A DNA stretch of 64,000 nucleotides from Neospora caninum Liverpool (lineage: Eukaryota > Apicomplexa > Conoidasida > Eucoccidiorida > Sarcocystidae). The stretch covers positions 2,425,014 through 2,489,013 of the forward strand of contig NC_018391.1 in the NCBI RefSeq assembly GCF_000208865.1, given 5' to 3'. Below, one piece after another: positions 25,801 to 36,909 of the stretch (positions within the stretch are counted from its first letter, which is position 1; each line of letters starts with the position of its first letter). The notes under the pieces were generated by a model, which searched no databases, was not told the origin of the DNA, and worked only from the letters and a program-made list of their open reading frames with translations. The translations under genes and the position numbers were made by a program.

Positions 25801-28800
25801 AAACGCTGCTGTGGCATCGACTCGTGAAGCGCCGCCTGGCGTTCGCCAAGTACGCGAAAGCGCTCGCGGAGACGACGCGAGACCGGCCTGCATTGTCGAT
25901 TGCCGAGTTCTGCCTGTCGGGAGTCAACACAGCGGTGCTCAGCCTGAAGGGCGTCCCCTTCAACCCGGGACTGGATTCGGTGTTGCTTTCGAATTTGGAC
26001 GAAGAGAAGAAGGTCAGTTTCCTCGACCTGTCGTATCGCAGCCTGAACGACGCCGATATTTCCGAACTCATGGACCTCTTCCCGTTCTTCGCTGAGTGCG
26101 TCGACCTAAGTTGCAACCAGATCGAGGCCAGAAACCCCGTCGAAGTCTGCAAGTTCATCAACACACTGCACGCGACAGGCGCCGACTTGAGCGACAACCC
26201 GCTCGGCGAGCGCGAGAGCGGCGGCTGCCTTCTCTGTACGCTCCTCACCCAGTCCCTGCTCTCGCGACTCGACCTGAACCGCTGCCGGTTCGGCGCAGAG
26301 GCGGCGAAGGCCTTCCGCGAGAATGCGGCGACGATTCGGCGACCCGTGGAGCGCCCCGTCACGCTTTCCCTCACAGGCAACGACCTTGCCGCCCCCGATT
26401 TGGTTGCCATCGTCACGAGTGTGAAGGCGAAGATTCCCGGCGTGAAGCGGATCTCATTCGCCAACAACTCGGCTCTGACGGCGGAGGAATTCCGCGCAGC
26501 AGTCGAAACTTCCTTACACAAAGTCGACTTGTCCATTATCAACTTTGACTCCGACCAGCGGTCGTCGCCTTCGCTCTCGACGCCGATATCGGGAGACATG
26601 AGCCTGCTGCGGAGCCTGCCGCTGACGCTCAGCGGGCGGCTCCTCGGAGCCGGCTGGAGGGTGAAAGGAGACCGGTACGTCTGGTCGCCTGCGGTAAAGC
26701 AGTTCCCGCCGCGTCGAGCCTTGTCGGCGGAGACGACGGTCGACTTTCGCCAAAAAGAGCCCGAACCGGGAGACGATCACGGGGTCCCTCTTGTCTACTT
26801 TGAGTTGCGCGGGCCTGCGCTCATCTGGTCCGACGTGCCGACACGCGAGGCGGCCTGGCTCTGCCCGGAAGGCCAGCAACTCACGGCGGGGAAGCCGCGC
26901 CCTACGGGGCCGCTAACCACCGATCCAACTGCGCCGTCCCAGACTGTCTCTGGGATGCTTCTTTATCGCGTTCGAGTTGACTTCGATGCCAAGCCGATGA
27001 TCCTCACTGTGGAGGGATTCGATTTGTTCGTCTCGGAAGCCGGTGGGACGCCCGCACCCGTGACTCTGCCGCTGCTGGACGGGACGCCGGAGCAACCCAC
27101 GATCTCCTACGTCCTTCGGGGACCCACAGACGCTGTCACTCTCGAGTGGGCCCGAGTCCTCCACGCCAGGTACGCCCACGCCTCGTCTGACGCGAAAACG
27201 ATCTAGCCGGAGACAGAAACTGCGCACAGAGAAAAAAGGGCGAGGTTCGCGAAATCGACTCAAGAAGAAACCGATCCCTTCCACTGAACTTTAGGTTTGA
27301 GTCCGCGATGGGATGGGGCAAGGTGCAAAAGACCCGACACAGACTGGGGGCGCCGGCGAGAGGCGCAAACCTTCACTCCGAGAAGAAAGAAGAAAGCCAG
27401 AGAGAGGCGGGACGCGGGGCCGTTGGAAGGCGCCTAGAGATTGCAGAATTCAAACGCCTGACTGACGCTGCGCGCACAGTGGAGACGACAGCAGATTTAA
27501 AAAAAGACTTCCGGCATCTTCGCTGTTCAAACTGACGAATACATTTAGCACTATATATATATATATATATATTCATTTATGTATTTATATATCTGTAAGG
27601 ATGCGCACAAGTCGATGCAGGGGAAATCAGTCTCAACACGCTATTTATCCGAAGAGAATGTTCTCATAACTCCGTCTGTGCGTGCGTCGGAGAGCGCGAG
27701 AGGCCCCAGTGGTGCATTGGATGAGTCAACAGCTTGTTTCTGCAAGGTGTGAATCCCAGACACACGACCACCGTTGAAATGGGTCAGGCGGAAAAGGCGG
27801 CTGCGGCATTTGCCTCCGGTGACGACTTGCAGCCTTCTGAATGCGCTCAAAGGCACAGAAACGCTACTCGGTTTCAGTCGTCCCGTTCACACGTTTTCTA
27901 TGTTCTTCGTGTCCCGCCTTTTCGTTTCTCGCGCGCTGTCTTCAGACTTGCAGGCGCGTACTACGTACGCACAGAGGAAAGAAGCGCCTACCCGCTGAGT
28001 CAGAGTGCTCTCCGTTTCTTCGAATCCGCTGCGGGGACAATTTTGGACTTTGGGGGTTGCTCCGTCTCACCGATGGGTCTGAAGGCCATTTTCTTCTTCC
28101 TGTGTAAGTACACCTGGTTGAAGTCGATCATCATGTGCAACATGCAGCTGTCGGGCATCCATTTGAGGTTCCTGTCTTCGGAGGCCTGGCAGTTGTACGA
28201 CCTGGATCTCTTGGACCTCTCTTTCAACGAGTTCACAAACTCTACGGTAGAGATGCTCACGAGTGTGCTCTCTTTCCGGTCCTGCGACCGGCTGCTCCTG
28301 GACCGGAACCCCTTCACAGACACCCCAGAAGTGGCGGATTTGTTCCTGAAGGTGGGTTGCGGCCGCGACGTCGGCTGCTTCTCTCTCAATGGGTGCTGCC
28401 TCGGAAACCGCTTCGCTGAAGCCCTCGCCAGCGGCATAAAAGAAAAGGCGCCTTTTGGGCCGCATTGCCAACTTAGCCTGGTCGAGCTGCAGAGCAACTT
28501 CATCGACGAGGCCCCACTCCGCAACCTGGTCCAGGCACTCGTCACAGCGATGCCGACGTTACAGAAGGTCAATGTCTTTGGAAATATCGACCGGGGAACC
28601 CATGCGTCTGTGCCGTTCGCCAACTTCACACAAACCTTCCTTGACATACCCGCTCGCGTGCAACACGTCGTGGGACCGCAAAAAAAACGGGCCAGAAGGC
28701 TCCGGATGCAGGTACGCAAAGAGCGAAGGCCGTCCGGCACCAACAATGCGATCTTCGTACAGACTGTATACCAAAAAAAGTGTTGGTTTTTCAGATATGC

Positions 28801-29702
28801 GTCGGACACCTCTGTACTGTATGCAGGTGTGTTGGTCGCGGCTCTCTGGCGCGCCCCGTGCCAGGAGTGCGCGTCTGTCGGTTGCGTTGGAGCTCGCGAG
28901 AGGATTCAGACGACCTCGTGAAACCTCCACCTCATCTCTCTCAAGCGCTTGCACGTTATGTGTCTCGGAGCGGGTCTGTGCTGCCGTGTATCTCGCCGTT
29001 TCTCAGTTTGCGCCGTCGAGCCTGAGCTACCTGTTCACCTGCTGGGTCCTCTCACGCCACTGAGTAGGATCGGCCCCGCGACCCCCTTTCGTTCTCTCGC
29101 GTGTCGCTCCACTGGGGATGCGCGATCTGCGCTTTTTGCCGGGCCGTGTGTGTATCTGCCAAGCGACACGTTCCGCCATGCTTCGCCGCTTGGTCATGTG
29201 TCAACAAGAACGCTTCGCACGTATCCACGCCCCTAGACACGCACACCTACTCCCCGCATATAAGCATATACTCGGAACTCCGCAGAGAAAGACCGAGTCA
29301 GGTGCTCTCTGGGTGCCTCGTTTGCTTCAGGTTGGCAGGGGAGCGCACGCCCCACCGGCCGCTACGGTGAATGCTGGCAATGTCTCTGCCGATTCCGAAG
29401 GCAGGCCAGAGCCCGAGCAGCCGGCCGCAGAGGCTGCCAAGACAGAAGGGGCCCAGGCACCTGAGACAGCCGAGCGGGCTGAAGGAGACGAAAAGGGTGA
29501 GGGGACTGAGGAAGCCAACTCCGAGGAAGGAGACGAAAAGGGTGAGGGGACTGAGGAAGCCAACTCCGAGGAAGGAGACGAAAAGAGCGAAGGAGCTGAC
29601 ACGTCGGATTCAGCGGAAGACACCGAAGAGGACGATGAGTCGGAGTCGGCAGAAGGGTCGGAAAAGGCCGTGGAGGCGACCGGAGACGCTTCCGACTGGT
29701 AA
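17983..29702 (+). CDS. Giant proline-rich protein with duplicated PH-like + leucine-rich-repeat modules
   Basis: Phase-consistent exons are 17983-18034, 18452-18517, 18989-19126, 19600-19723, 20481-23368, 24165-24517, 24960-27169, 27946-28711 and 29331-29702, giving about 2,322 residues. The N-terminal half is charged, with a proline-rich run near residues 585-625 (motifs such as PPPKKTPPPP). A coiled segment is encoded by exon 6. Residues about 1290-1510 look PH-like: beta-rich blocks closed by a Trp-containing amphipathic helix (LLWHRLVKRRL). They are followed by LRR-type repeats (LDLSYRSL, VDLSCNQI, LDLNRCRF, about 1520-1730). The pattern recurs: PH-like about 1758-1955, whose closing helix (LEWARVLHAR|LAGAY) spans the exon 7/8 junction, then LRRs about 1965-2175 (LDLSFNEF, LVELQSNF). 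The C-terminus is acidic with a tandem repeat. The LRR call is fairly safe; PH is my inference from layout. The combination suggests a scaffold at membrane or cytoskeleton. Function is unknown. Confidence 0.8.
19762..19797. repeat. (TA)n microsatellite in intron 4 of the PH-LRR gene
   Basis: This is an uninterrupted TA tract of about 36 bp. It begins some 40 bp after the exon 4 donor (ACG|GTAAGG at 19723/19724). A second, interrupted TA-rich tract follows at about 19998-20095 in the same intron. Confidence 0.9.
29481..29596 (+). repeat. 45-bp in-frame tandem repeat in the acidic C-terminal tail
   Basis: There are two identical 45-bp copies (29481-29525 and 29526-29570) and a diverging partial third. 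They encode an acidic 15-residue unit (EGDEKGEGTEEANSE) near the C-terminus of the PH-LRR protein. Identity at the nucleotide level suggests recent expansion or slippage. Confidence 0.9.
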
Positions 29703-31578
29703 GGTCGACAGACGTGTGTCTGTGCATGCCGGTGGCGAGATGTGGAGGTACTCATGGGGTGCGTATAACCAGGACGTCCCCTCTCTGTCCAGACGTAGAG
29801 ATATGCCTACTTGCGTAGGAATATACATTCGTATAGTAGATCAAAGTACAGCGATGACCATATTTCCGAAAGCACCCACCCCTATCTGTATTTGTACTGG
29901 ATTCATTTAGATTGCATGTATATTTCTAGCTACACGTACGTGTTTTGCCTATTTTACGGTTGCGACGATTGGATGTAAGGACGGTGAGGGAGTGAATGAA
30001 ACGGAATCGTGGTCATGAGGCAGTTGCTTTTCATGGATGGGATGTGACATCCCAGATCAAGTGTACGCTACTTGAGGGTTTGGCCTCTGCTACAGTTAAA
30101 TCGCTCTCCATTGAACTTTGCGTTTTTTTGAGAACGGGTCAGTTGCATAAAAGATATGAATGTGCATCGCCTGGCGAGGCTCGGCGTCAAGTGCGTCAAC
30201 GGCTGCTCCACAGTCGCGACCCGGAATTCCCCGTTTTCCCTTCCCGCGCGAGTCGCTTCCGGTTCCCGATCTCTTGATGTCCCTTTCTCCGCGCGCGCTT
30301 TGCTTCCCCTTGTTTTCTGTTTCAATGTCGTTCTCACCTTCGACTCCCGCGTCTTCTATTCGCGTGTCTGTCTCAGATTCTCCCCCCACGGTTTAGGCCC
30401 CGAGCGACCAGAACCGATGTCAGCGAGGACGCAAGCACCAAACACACGCAGGCGACGGCTGCCGGCCTTCGCACCGCAAGAGAAGGAGCCTAGAAGGGAG
30501 CCGAAGTGAAACAGGACCCGGGTCGGAACGCGAAGACAACACAGCGACGAAGACGAAGAGGCGGGAAAGCGACAGGAGGGATGCCAAACAGCGGGAGAGG
30601 GGAAGGAGACGAAACACACCCAGGAGAAGAATGAGACGAGGGTGACAGTTTCCCTCTGGAGCCGGCAGTGGATCTGTGCAGATATGTAGACTTTGGGACA
30701 GTATCTGCGCGTTCGCTGACGTCTACAAGCTCCACAAAAATTTGGGCTCTAATTCTACGTTTGTCCTCACTATTTACAAGGGGCTTTTTCAGAGCATGTG
30801 TGTCTGCGTGGACGTCTGAAGTCTTCCCTTCGATAAGTGAATTTCTGGCATTGAACGCGCCTTTCTCAGAGTCCTTTCGAATCGTTTGAAAAGACCTCTT
30901 TCTGACGTGATTTTTCTGTCCTTGGCATGCTCAGTCAACGAATGCGAATGCCTGATTGCCACCTAGTGATGTGGAAATAAATGAACAGATTTGCATATTT
31001 ATATCCTGAGAGACGTCCCACGAATGGCCGACGTATATACATCTGTCTGTCTCTGTATAGAGGCCTGCGTGCACCTGTACGGCTCTTGCCTTCGCTCTGT
31101 CTCATGTTGACACGCACAGCCCTTTTGGTTTTCACTGTCGCGATTGTTTCGTTTTTAGACAGGCTTGCTTCTAGGGAACTCGCGTACAGCTGTAAAGAAG
31201 CATCACTTTGGCTTGGCACCTAGCTCTCCCCTAGGAAGCCTCAGTTGCCTCACTCGCCCCAGTGTACCGCCTGATTCCAAACGGTGATACGCCCGCGAAA
31301 CGAACATGTTCGCCGTACGGTGGAGATAAACGAACTTTTGAAACATTCCCGCTGAACGCGCCTTGCCCCGAGTACACGGAACGTCAAACGCATGGGAATG
31401 AGACACGAACCCGCCGGACAACGCCAGCAGCCGGATGCCGGTCGTGAGGCAACTTCTTTCTTGTGGTTTTTGTGGGACCACAACGGGTAGGGGCAGGGGG
31501 TGAGAGATGGGTTGTGGAGAACCTAGCGTTCGGGCCCCTGGGGTTTCCATGGTCTATCCTCGAGTGGAACTGTGTGTG
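29703..31578. other. Intergenic / 3' region, no confident gene
   Basis: This begins with the probable 3' UTR of the PH-LRR gene. Open frames around 30.1-30.6 kb occur on both strands in a purine/pyrimidine-skewed stretch and look like shadows of each other. A 115-codon minus-strand frame (31203-31550) lies just downstream of the small minus-strand ORF at 31579 and may be its 3' UTR. Nothing firm was seen. Confidence 0.35.
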
Positions 31579-31890
31579 TTAGGAGACAGAGGCGAAATCT
31601 TCGGGCTTCGGTGCCGGCGGCTCCGTCTTGTTGGAATGGGGCAGCTGACGAAGCATGCGAGCGGTTCGGGCTCCTTGGGCGCCACCTGGCCAAGGCTCGC
31701 CGAGCAGCACATTCGCCTCCTGCTGTCCCCCCTGTGTTTTCTTGACGATTGAGAGTTTTGGCCTCTCAAGGGCTGTCGCAGGCCGTCTGAACAAGAAAGG
31801 AGACCGCATGTCCAGTTCTTGTGGTGACGATGCACGCACGAGCTTTCGAAGGTGGGAAGACAGGAACTCGATGGCACTGAGAGTCAACAT
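31579..31890 (-). CDS. Small basic protein of unknown function (103 aa)
   Basis: An ATG-to-TAA open frame of 103 codons starts MLTLSAIEFLSS. The N-terminal 20 residues can form an amphipathic, positively charged helix (HLRKLVRA), which would suit mitochondrial import. The remainder is basic and Pro/Gln-rich, ending in an acidic patch (PKPEDFASVS). No family is recognised. Support is limited to length, start context and plausible composition. It could be a non-coding open frame or the last exon of something larger. Confidence 0.35.
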   Translation of the reverse strand: MLTLSAIEFLSSHLRKLVRASSPQELDMRSPFLFRRPATALERPKLSIVKKTQGGQQEANVLLGEPWPGGAQGARTARMLRQLPHSNKTEPPAPKPEDFASVS

Positions 31891-32656
31891 AGCGAAGATC
31901 AAAGGCTGACGTTTCGCCCTGTTTCCGTTCCGAGTTCCCCCTTGTAAATGTATTTGTATTACTGGAACTGAAAATCCGGGAATGAACACATGACAGTAGA
32001 CAGATGCCTCCTAGAATATAGTTGCACGTAGCCGTACACATTTCTGTACTACAGGAATGAGCAATACGGGGTGTTTTCTTGTTGCCGTCAGGCACCACTG
32101 CTCACCATTCCGAGAGAAGACCTCCGAAGAGAGGCTTCTTGTTCGTTCGTGGAGACGGGACACGCAACAAGAAACGAACCTCATGTTCGCAGGCGTGCCT
32201 GTCGACAGCCTCTTGATGCTGGCCGAGTACGCGGCTCACTGAACGGCTCTGCGCGAGAGTCCGAAGTGATAAACCCCTCCCCGACGCCGGTCGATGGCGC
32301 TGGCATCTCAAGAACCCCTCGAGTTCTCCATAGAGCAGGCGCCGTATGACCTGCGCCGAGATGGAGACATGCCGGAAAGCTTATCCCTGCCTCACGCCGC
32401 CTAGCTGCCAACCCGCCGCTCCCGAAGAAATCCCCTGAAATGGACATGGAGATTCTTGACACTGTGTCTGATCAGCCTGAAAGACATCTGCTGTCGGAGC
32501 AGTGGACGATGGAACGGCCCAGAGTGCTCTTGTCTTGTCTCCTTCCTATCTGCGCTCCCTCTCGGTTCACTGGCGCGCGGCCTTTGGGATCATGAGCCTC
32601 CACCGAGAGACAAAGGAAGGGTCCTTTGGCCTCCACAGATATGCGATGGAAGCACG

Positions 32657-33242
32657 CTAGGCCGTTCGTGAGAAGAGATACCGCGAAACTGTCTTCTCCC
32701 TGAGTCTGGTGTTGGGCAGAGCCGCTCGGTAAGGAACGAGATTCTGTCCGTTTAGACTTTTGCCACTGGTTCCCGTTTCGAAAGCCGGTTCATCGCTTTT
32801 CAGCGGCCTCTCAGAACACTCGGGCCTGTCCCCATCCGCAAGAGAAACGACGAGCACGAGAAGCGCGCAGATCTCGGCTGAGCGACAGAGCGCGCCAGCT
32901 GGTCAGCCTTCTTCTCAGTCAGCTGTACGCACGGAAGATGAACGCGAACATGTTTCACACGACTCGCCAGGCACCGTTGTGCCGCGCTGGAAATGCCTGC
33001 CCTCATTCGCTTCTGCATGCGACCATTATCGCACTGCGACTGCGAGGCTCCAGAACCACCTGCGGTCGTGTCTAGGCTGTTCAACTCGTGTTTCCTTCAG
33101 ACGGACGACTCACTTTTGCATGAGGCAACTGCACGGAAGAGAGCAGAGCCCGCGTTTGACAAGGCATTCGCAATCCCTGCAAGAGCGCAAAGACGACGAG
33201 GCTACGGAAGCAACTACCCTCAGCATGTGTGGTCTCAACCAG

Positions 33243-33286
<44 letters not shown>

Positions 33287-33308
33287 CGTGCTTGTGTAAA
33301 TGCGTGTG

Positions 33309-33341
<33 letters not shown>

Positions 33342-34128
33342 TTAGACGTAAAAAGCCTGTTCAGGCATATGGACGAAGAATCGAAAGAAGAAACGTCGAT
33401 CCGGGTCGTATGCATAAACAAATGATGCAAACTGCAGTTGAGTTGCGCAGGCGAAAATCGACTTCTGAAGGTCGGACAGGGCATCTCACGTGTCGTTGCT
33501 TCAACGCTGCTCATGCCAGGGCCTAGCAAGGCAGCTACACGCCACTCGGAGCGCTCAAGGGAAAAACCCTCATCTTGAATCATTTCCGGGTCTTCGATCT
33601 CCAGGAGCTAACCAGAATACAAAAGCGACAAGACGAAAAAAAAGTCGACTATCGCCCCTCCATCCGTGATGACCCTTTACAGAGTTTGGGCGCACATTCG
33701 CTTGTTTGCACATCTCATATGTGTGTCTGTGTGCAACGCTATGTGAGGCATTCACGCAATAGCAATATATCTATATATATACATACCTAGGGCAGACTTG
33801 CATCTAACTGTTTGTGTAAAGATCACCCACATGAATTTGCATCCGAATGGACGCGTAAATCTAGAGCGATACAAGACAGATAAGCTCTTCACGCCAAAGT
33901 TTGCTGATTCCTTTTTTACCCGCGGTTCTTGCAGAAGTCAGCGACACAGGCTGTGACCTACCCCGAGACACGCGACGGGTCGACACAACTCACCTGTTGC
34001 AGCGCCGCCCTAACGGCAGGTTGGCAGCTCTTGACAATCTCGTCCATGAGTCGTTTATCGTTTACATCGATGGTCTGTGACGCCAATGGCTTATGATAGC
34101 TTGCTTTAGGATCCAGAGAACACAACAT
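32657..34128 (-). CDS. Four-exon protein of unknown function (178 aa)
   Basis: Proposed minus-strand exons are 34128-33994, 33607-33490, 33176-33114 and 32877-32657 (537 nt, 178 residues, stop TAG). Donors are strong (CAG|GTGAGT, CAC|GTGAGA, AAA|GTGAGT), acceptors are reasonable, and phases agree at all three junctions (0, 1, 1), which is unlikely by chance. The protein starts MLCSLDPKAS, has a helical middle (RLMDEIVKSC, RSEWRVAALL) and a hydrophobic stretch near residues 107-117 (ICALLVLVVSL), and ends in a basic tail. No domain is recognised. It lies only 189 bp after the stop of the TSP1-repeat gene on the same strand. The frame upstream of the ATG is open and hydrophobic (CILLILWVL), so it may instead be the membrane anchor and tail of that protein. 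Confidence 0.55.
33244..33339. repeat. Two (TA)n microsatellites in an intron
   Basis: TA tracts at about 33244-33286 and 33309-33339 are separated by about 22 bp. They lie in the proposed intron between exons 2 and 3 of the four-exon minus-strand gene. They create long artefactual YIYI open frames. Confidence 0.9.
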
Positions 34129-34317
34129 GGCGTCCAAAACCCAGAGAATCAACAAGATACATGGAGAAGCAGTTAAACATGCGCTCAGAACACATTCTCT
34201 TCAGCTTTAACTGACAAATGGTGTTGCTGTATACAAAAACAGGACGACCAGGTGGACGGAGTCCTCGACGTTTCTCCTTCGTTGCTTGATAATACCGAAG
34301 CAGGGAACACGCGAGAA

Positions 34318-36199
34318 CTATAACGTGCTGGCTGCAAGAAGTGAGTCGAGATGGAGGTCCAGACAGGGGGCAACACACACGATCTGCAAGAGAGCCCGCG
34401 GACGCCTGGAAGATGGGCGGCAGGGACAGGAGGACGGAGTGCGAACTCTCCCTCGAATGCGAAGCCCTTCTGAGCAGCCGCGATACGTCATGGACCTGTG
34501 GCCTTCCTGCCATCTAAACGGGGCAGGAACTGGCATAGATATTTACATCTGTATTTATAACTGAGCTCAACCAGCCTATGCGTCGTTATCGCTTTCCCAC
34601 TGTGCATGCTGGTATTCATCTCCTTACATATCTATCTCTATACAGAACTGGAAGGATTGGCATACCCGTAGCTTCAAATACACTCGTCCGGGTCCACCGA
34701 CAAACTACGAAAGGGAATCCATGAACACATATATTGCATATATGGCGACTGGCGACGGTCAGTCAGCGAGCAACCTTTACTCCCGCGCGCTGCATCCCTC
34801 CCATCCCGTCACTCGATGGACTCTAGGGGGACTTACTGCACATGGTGTCCGAGACGCATGTACGAGACTCGAAGAGGGGGACACACTGTGATCCTTTCTG
34901 CAGTCAAAACAGTCATGTTCGCGAGCGGCAAAATCGTAGAAGGTTCTTCACGGCGATGCCATTGAGAACACAATTACGATGATACCTCTGGAGGGGCTGT
35001 ATGTCTCCCTGTATATGGGTAGACATATGTAGATACCGGCAGTGCTCTGGAGTGTTCCTCTGTATGTCTGAGGCTGCTGTTGAAGTGAACGTCGACGGCA
35101 AGCCCCACAGGGATCCTCGGGAACATCAAGATGGACCACATGGCAGCCAAGAGAAAAGAAAAGACAGAGAGTGGTCGGGGCTGAAGGCCTCACCAGAAGA
35201 GTGCGGCTGCGCCAGGCTGGTTCGTAGGAAAATCGTGAGTCACAGACTGTCCATTCACCCCAAGGGGAGACGGAGCAGACGCAAGCTGGATCCAAGGACA
35301 CAGAGAATCAAGAGCGAAATGCCGCGAACCTTGTCACCTGAAAGTTCTTTTCAAACAGCCTGTCCACCGGTTTTGGCACCGGGGTACTGACGCAGTTGCA
35401 CGTCTCACACACGCCATCATCTAAGTTTATACTTTTACATTTACACATAGATAGAGTATGTAGACGAGCACACGTAGTTACCGACTGAAGAGACGAGTAC
35501 GTGCAACTTCCCCCGCACCTTTACACACCGGCACAAATACTACGGAACTACGAACTTACGTCCACATGCCCGCGTATACATCCCGTCTGCATGCACACGT
35601 ACTTGCAAATAAGGCGCATGCATCCAATACCTATGCGTTTCCTCAACCATGCGCAGGTGTAAGAATAACCCCGCCGATGCGAGATCTCCACATCACACTG
35701 CCAAACCCAATAGTGCTGACTTTCGAGGCACAGCCTGGCTGAAGACTGTAAATCCCGGCCGCGCTCACCGGAAGACTGGAGCCCGGCGTCGCAGGCTGTG
35801 TGAGGCTCGACTAGCTCGACGGCCGCTGCCACCGCAAACCGCATGCATCCTCCAACAGCAACGAGACAAGTGTGTATGGAACAGCTGACACTTTTTTGCA
35901 AACTTTCACACATAGAACGCTCAGGAAGTGATTCGAAGATGTGCGCTCGTTTCGTCGAGAATTGTTCCCCTGCACACGACGCTGTGGTTGACAGAACAAC
36001 CTTAACCTGCTTACATGGGATGCCTGTGGAGGAGACTGCAGAGCGCCCAGGAATGCATCCAGTGCATGCAGTAGGTACATACACACATGCAAGTTTTTCC
36101 AATGCCTGAACGTGCAAAAGGCTATCTAGCCGTAGAGGTGTGTAGATGTGAGCATCGGCCTCATTATGTACCTTCAGAGCAGCCATTATGCATATATTA

Positions 36200-36234
<35 letters not shown>

Positions 36235-36650
36235 CTTCACATAGAGAGACCTATGCATATTTATCAATGTATTGCTCCTTGGTCCCCTCTATGAAGAAAG
36301 GTGGCAACTTGTCTGTCGCTCTGAACAAAATGCACACGTATAGAAACGCATATATTTACGTATGTAGATATATATCTGTAGATAAATATGCGAACACCTA
36401 GGAATCTGTCTGCTTTGGTCAAGGAGGGGTTACGCCGTCAGTTGCTGCGCTTCCAAAAAAGGCCCCTTTCTGTGGCGTACAAGAAGCTTTGGCGGTTGCA
36501 ACCAGGTAGCTCCTAGAGGTAGGGAGGCAGCTGTCGACAGCCGCGAACGCATGCGTGGATGAGTCGCCCAGAGCTGCACTGATATCTGAAAATTCCCAAG
36601 GAGCAAAAGTGGAGGAGCGAGAAGAAGGCACAGGCAGTGCATGCACACTC

Positions 36651-36685
<35 letters not shown>

Positions 36686-36824
36686 AGTGATGCACGAGGT
36701 CTACGCAGAAACAGAAAAAAGCACATTTACAGCTATACCGGTGTCTAACTACTCATTGCGTGCTTGTGTCTGAGTTCGACCGTTTACACAGATACGATTG
36801 CTCACCTTTCCAATTATTAATATG

Positions 36825-36909
<85 letters not shown>

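Noticed and set aside
32057..32600. Overlapping plus-strand open frames with plausible starts (for example a 36-codon MALASQEP frame and a 51-codon MDMEILD frame).
   Set aside because: All are short, in different frames, and without consistent splice junctions. They lie downstream of a better-supported minus-strand gene.
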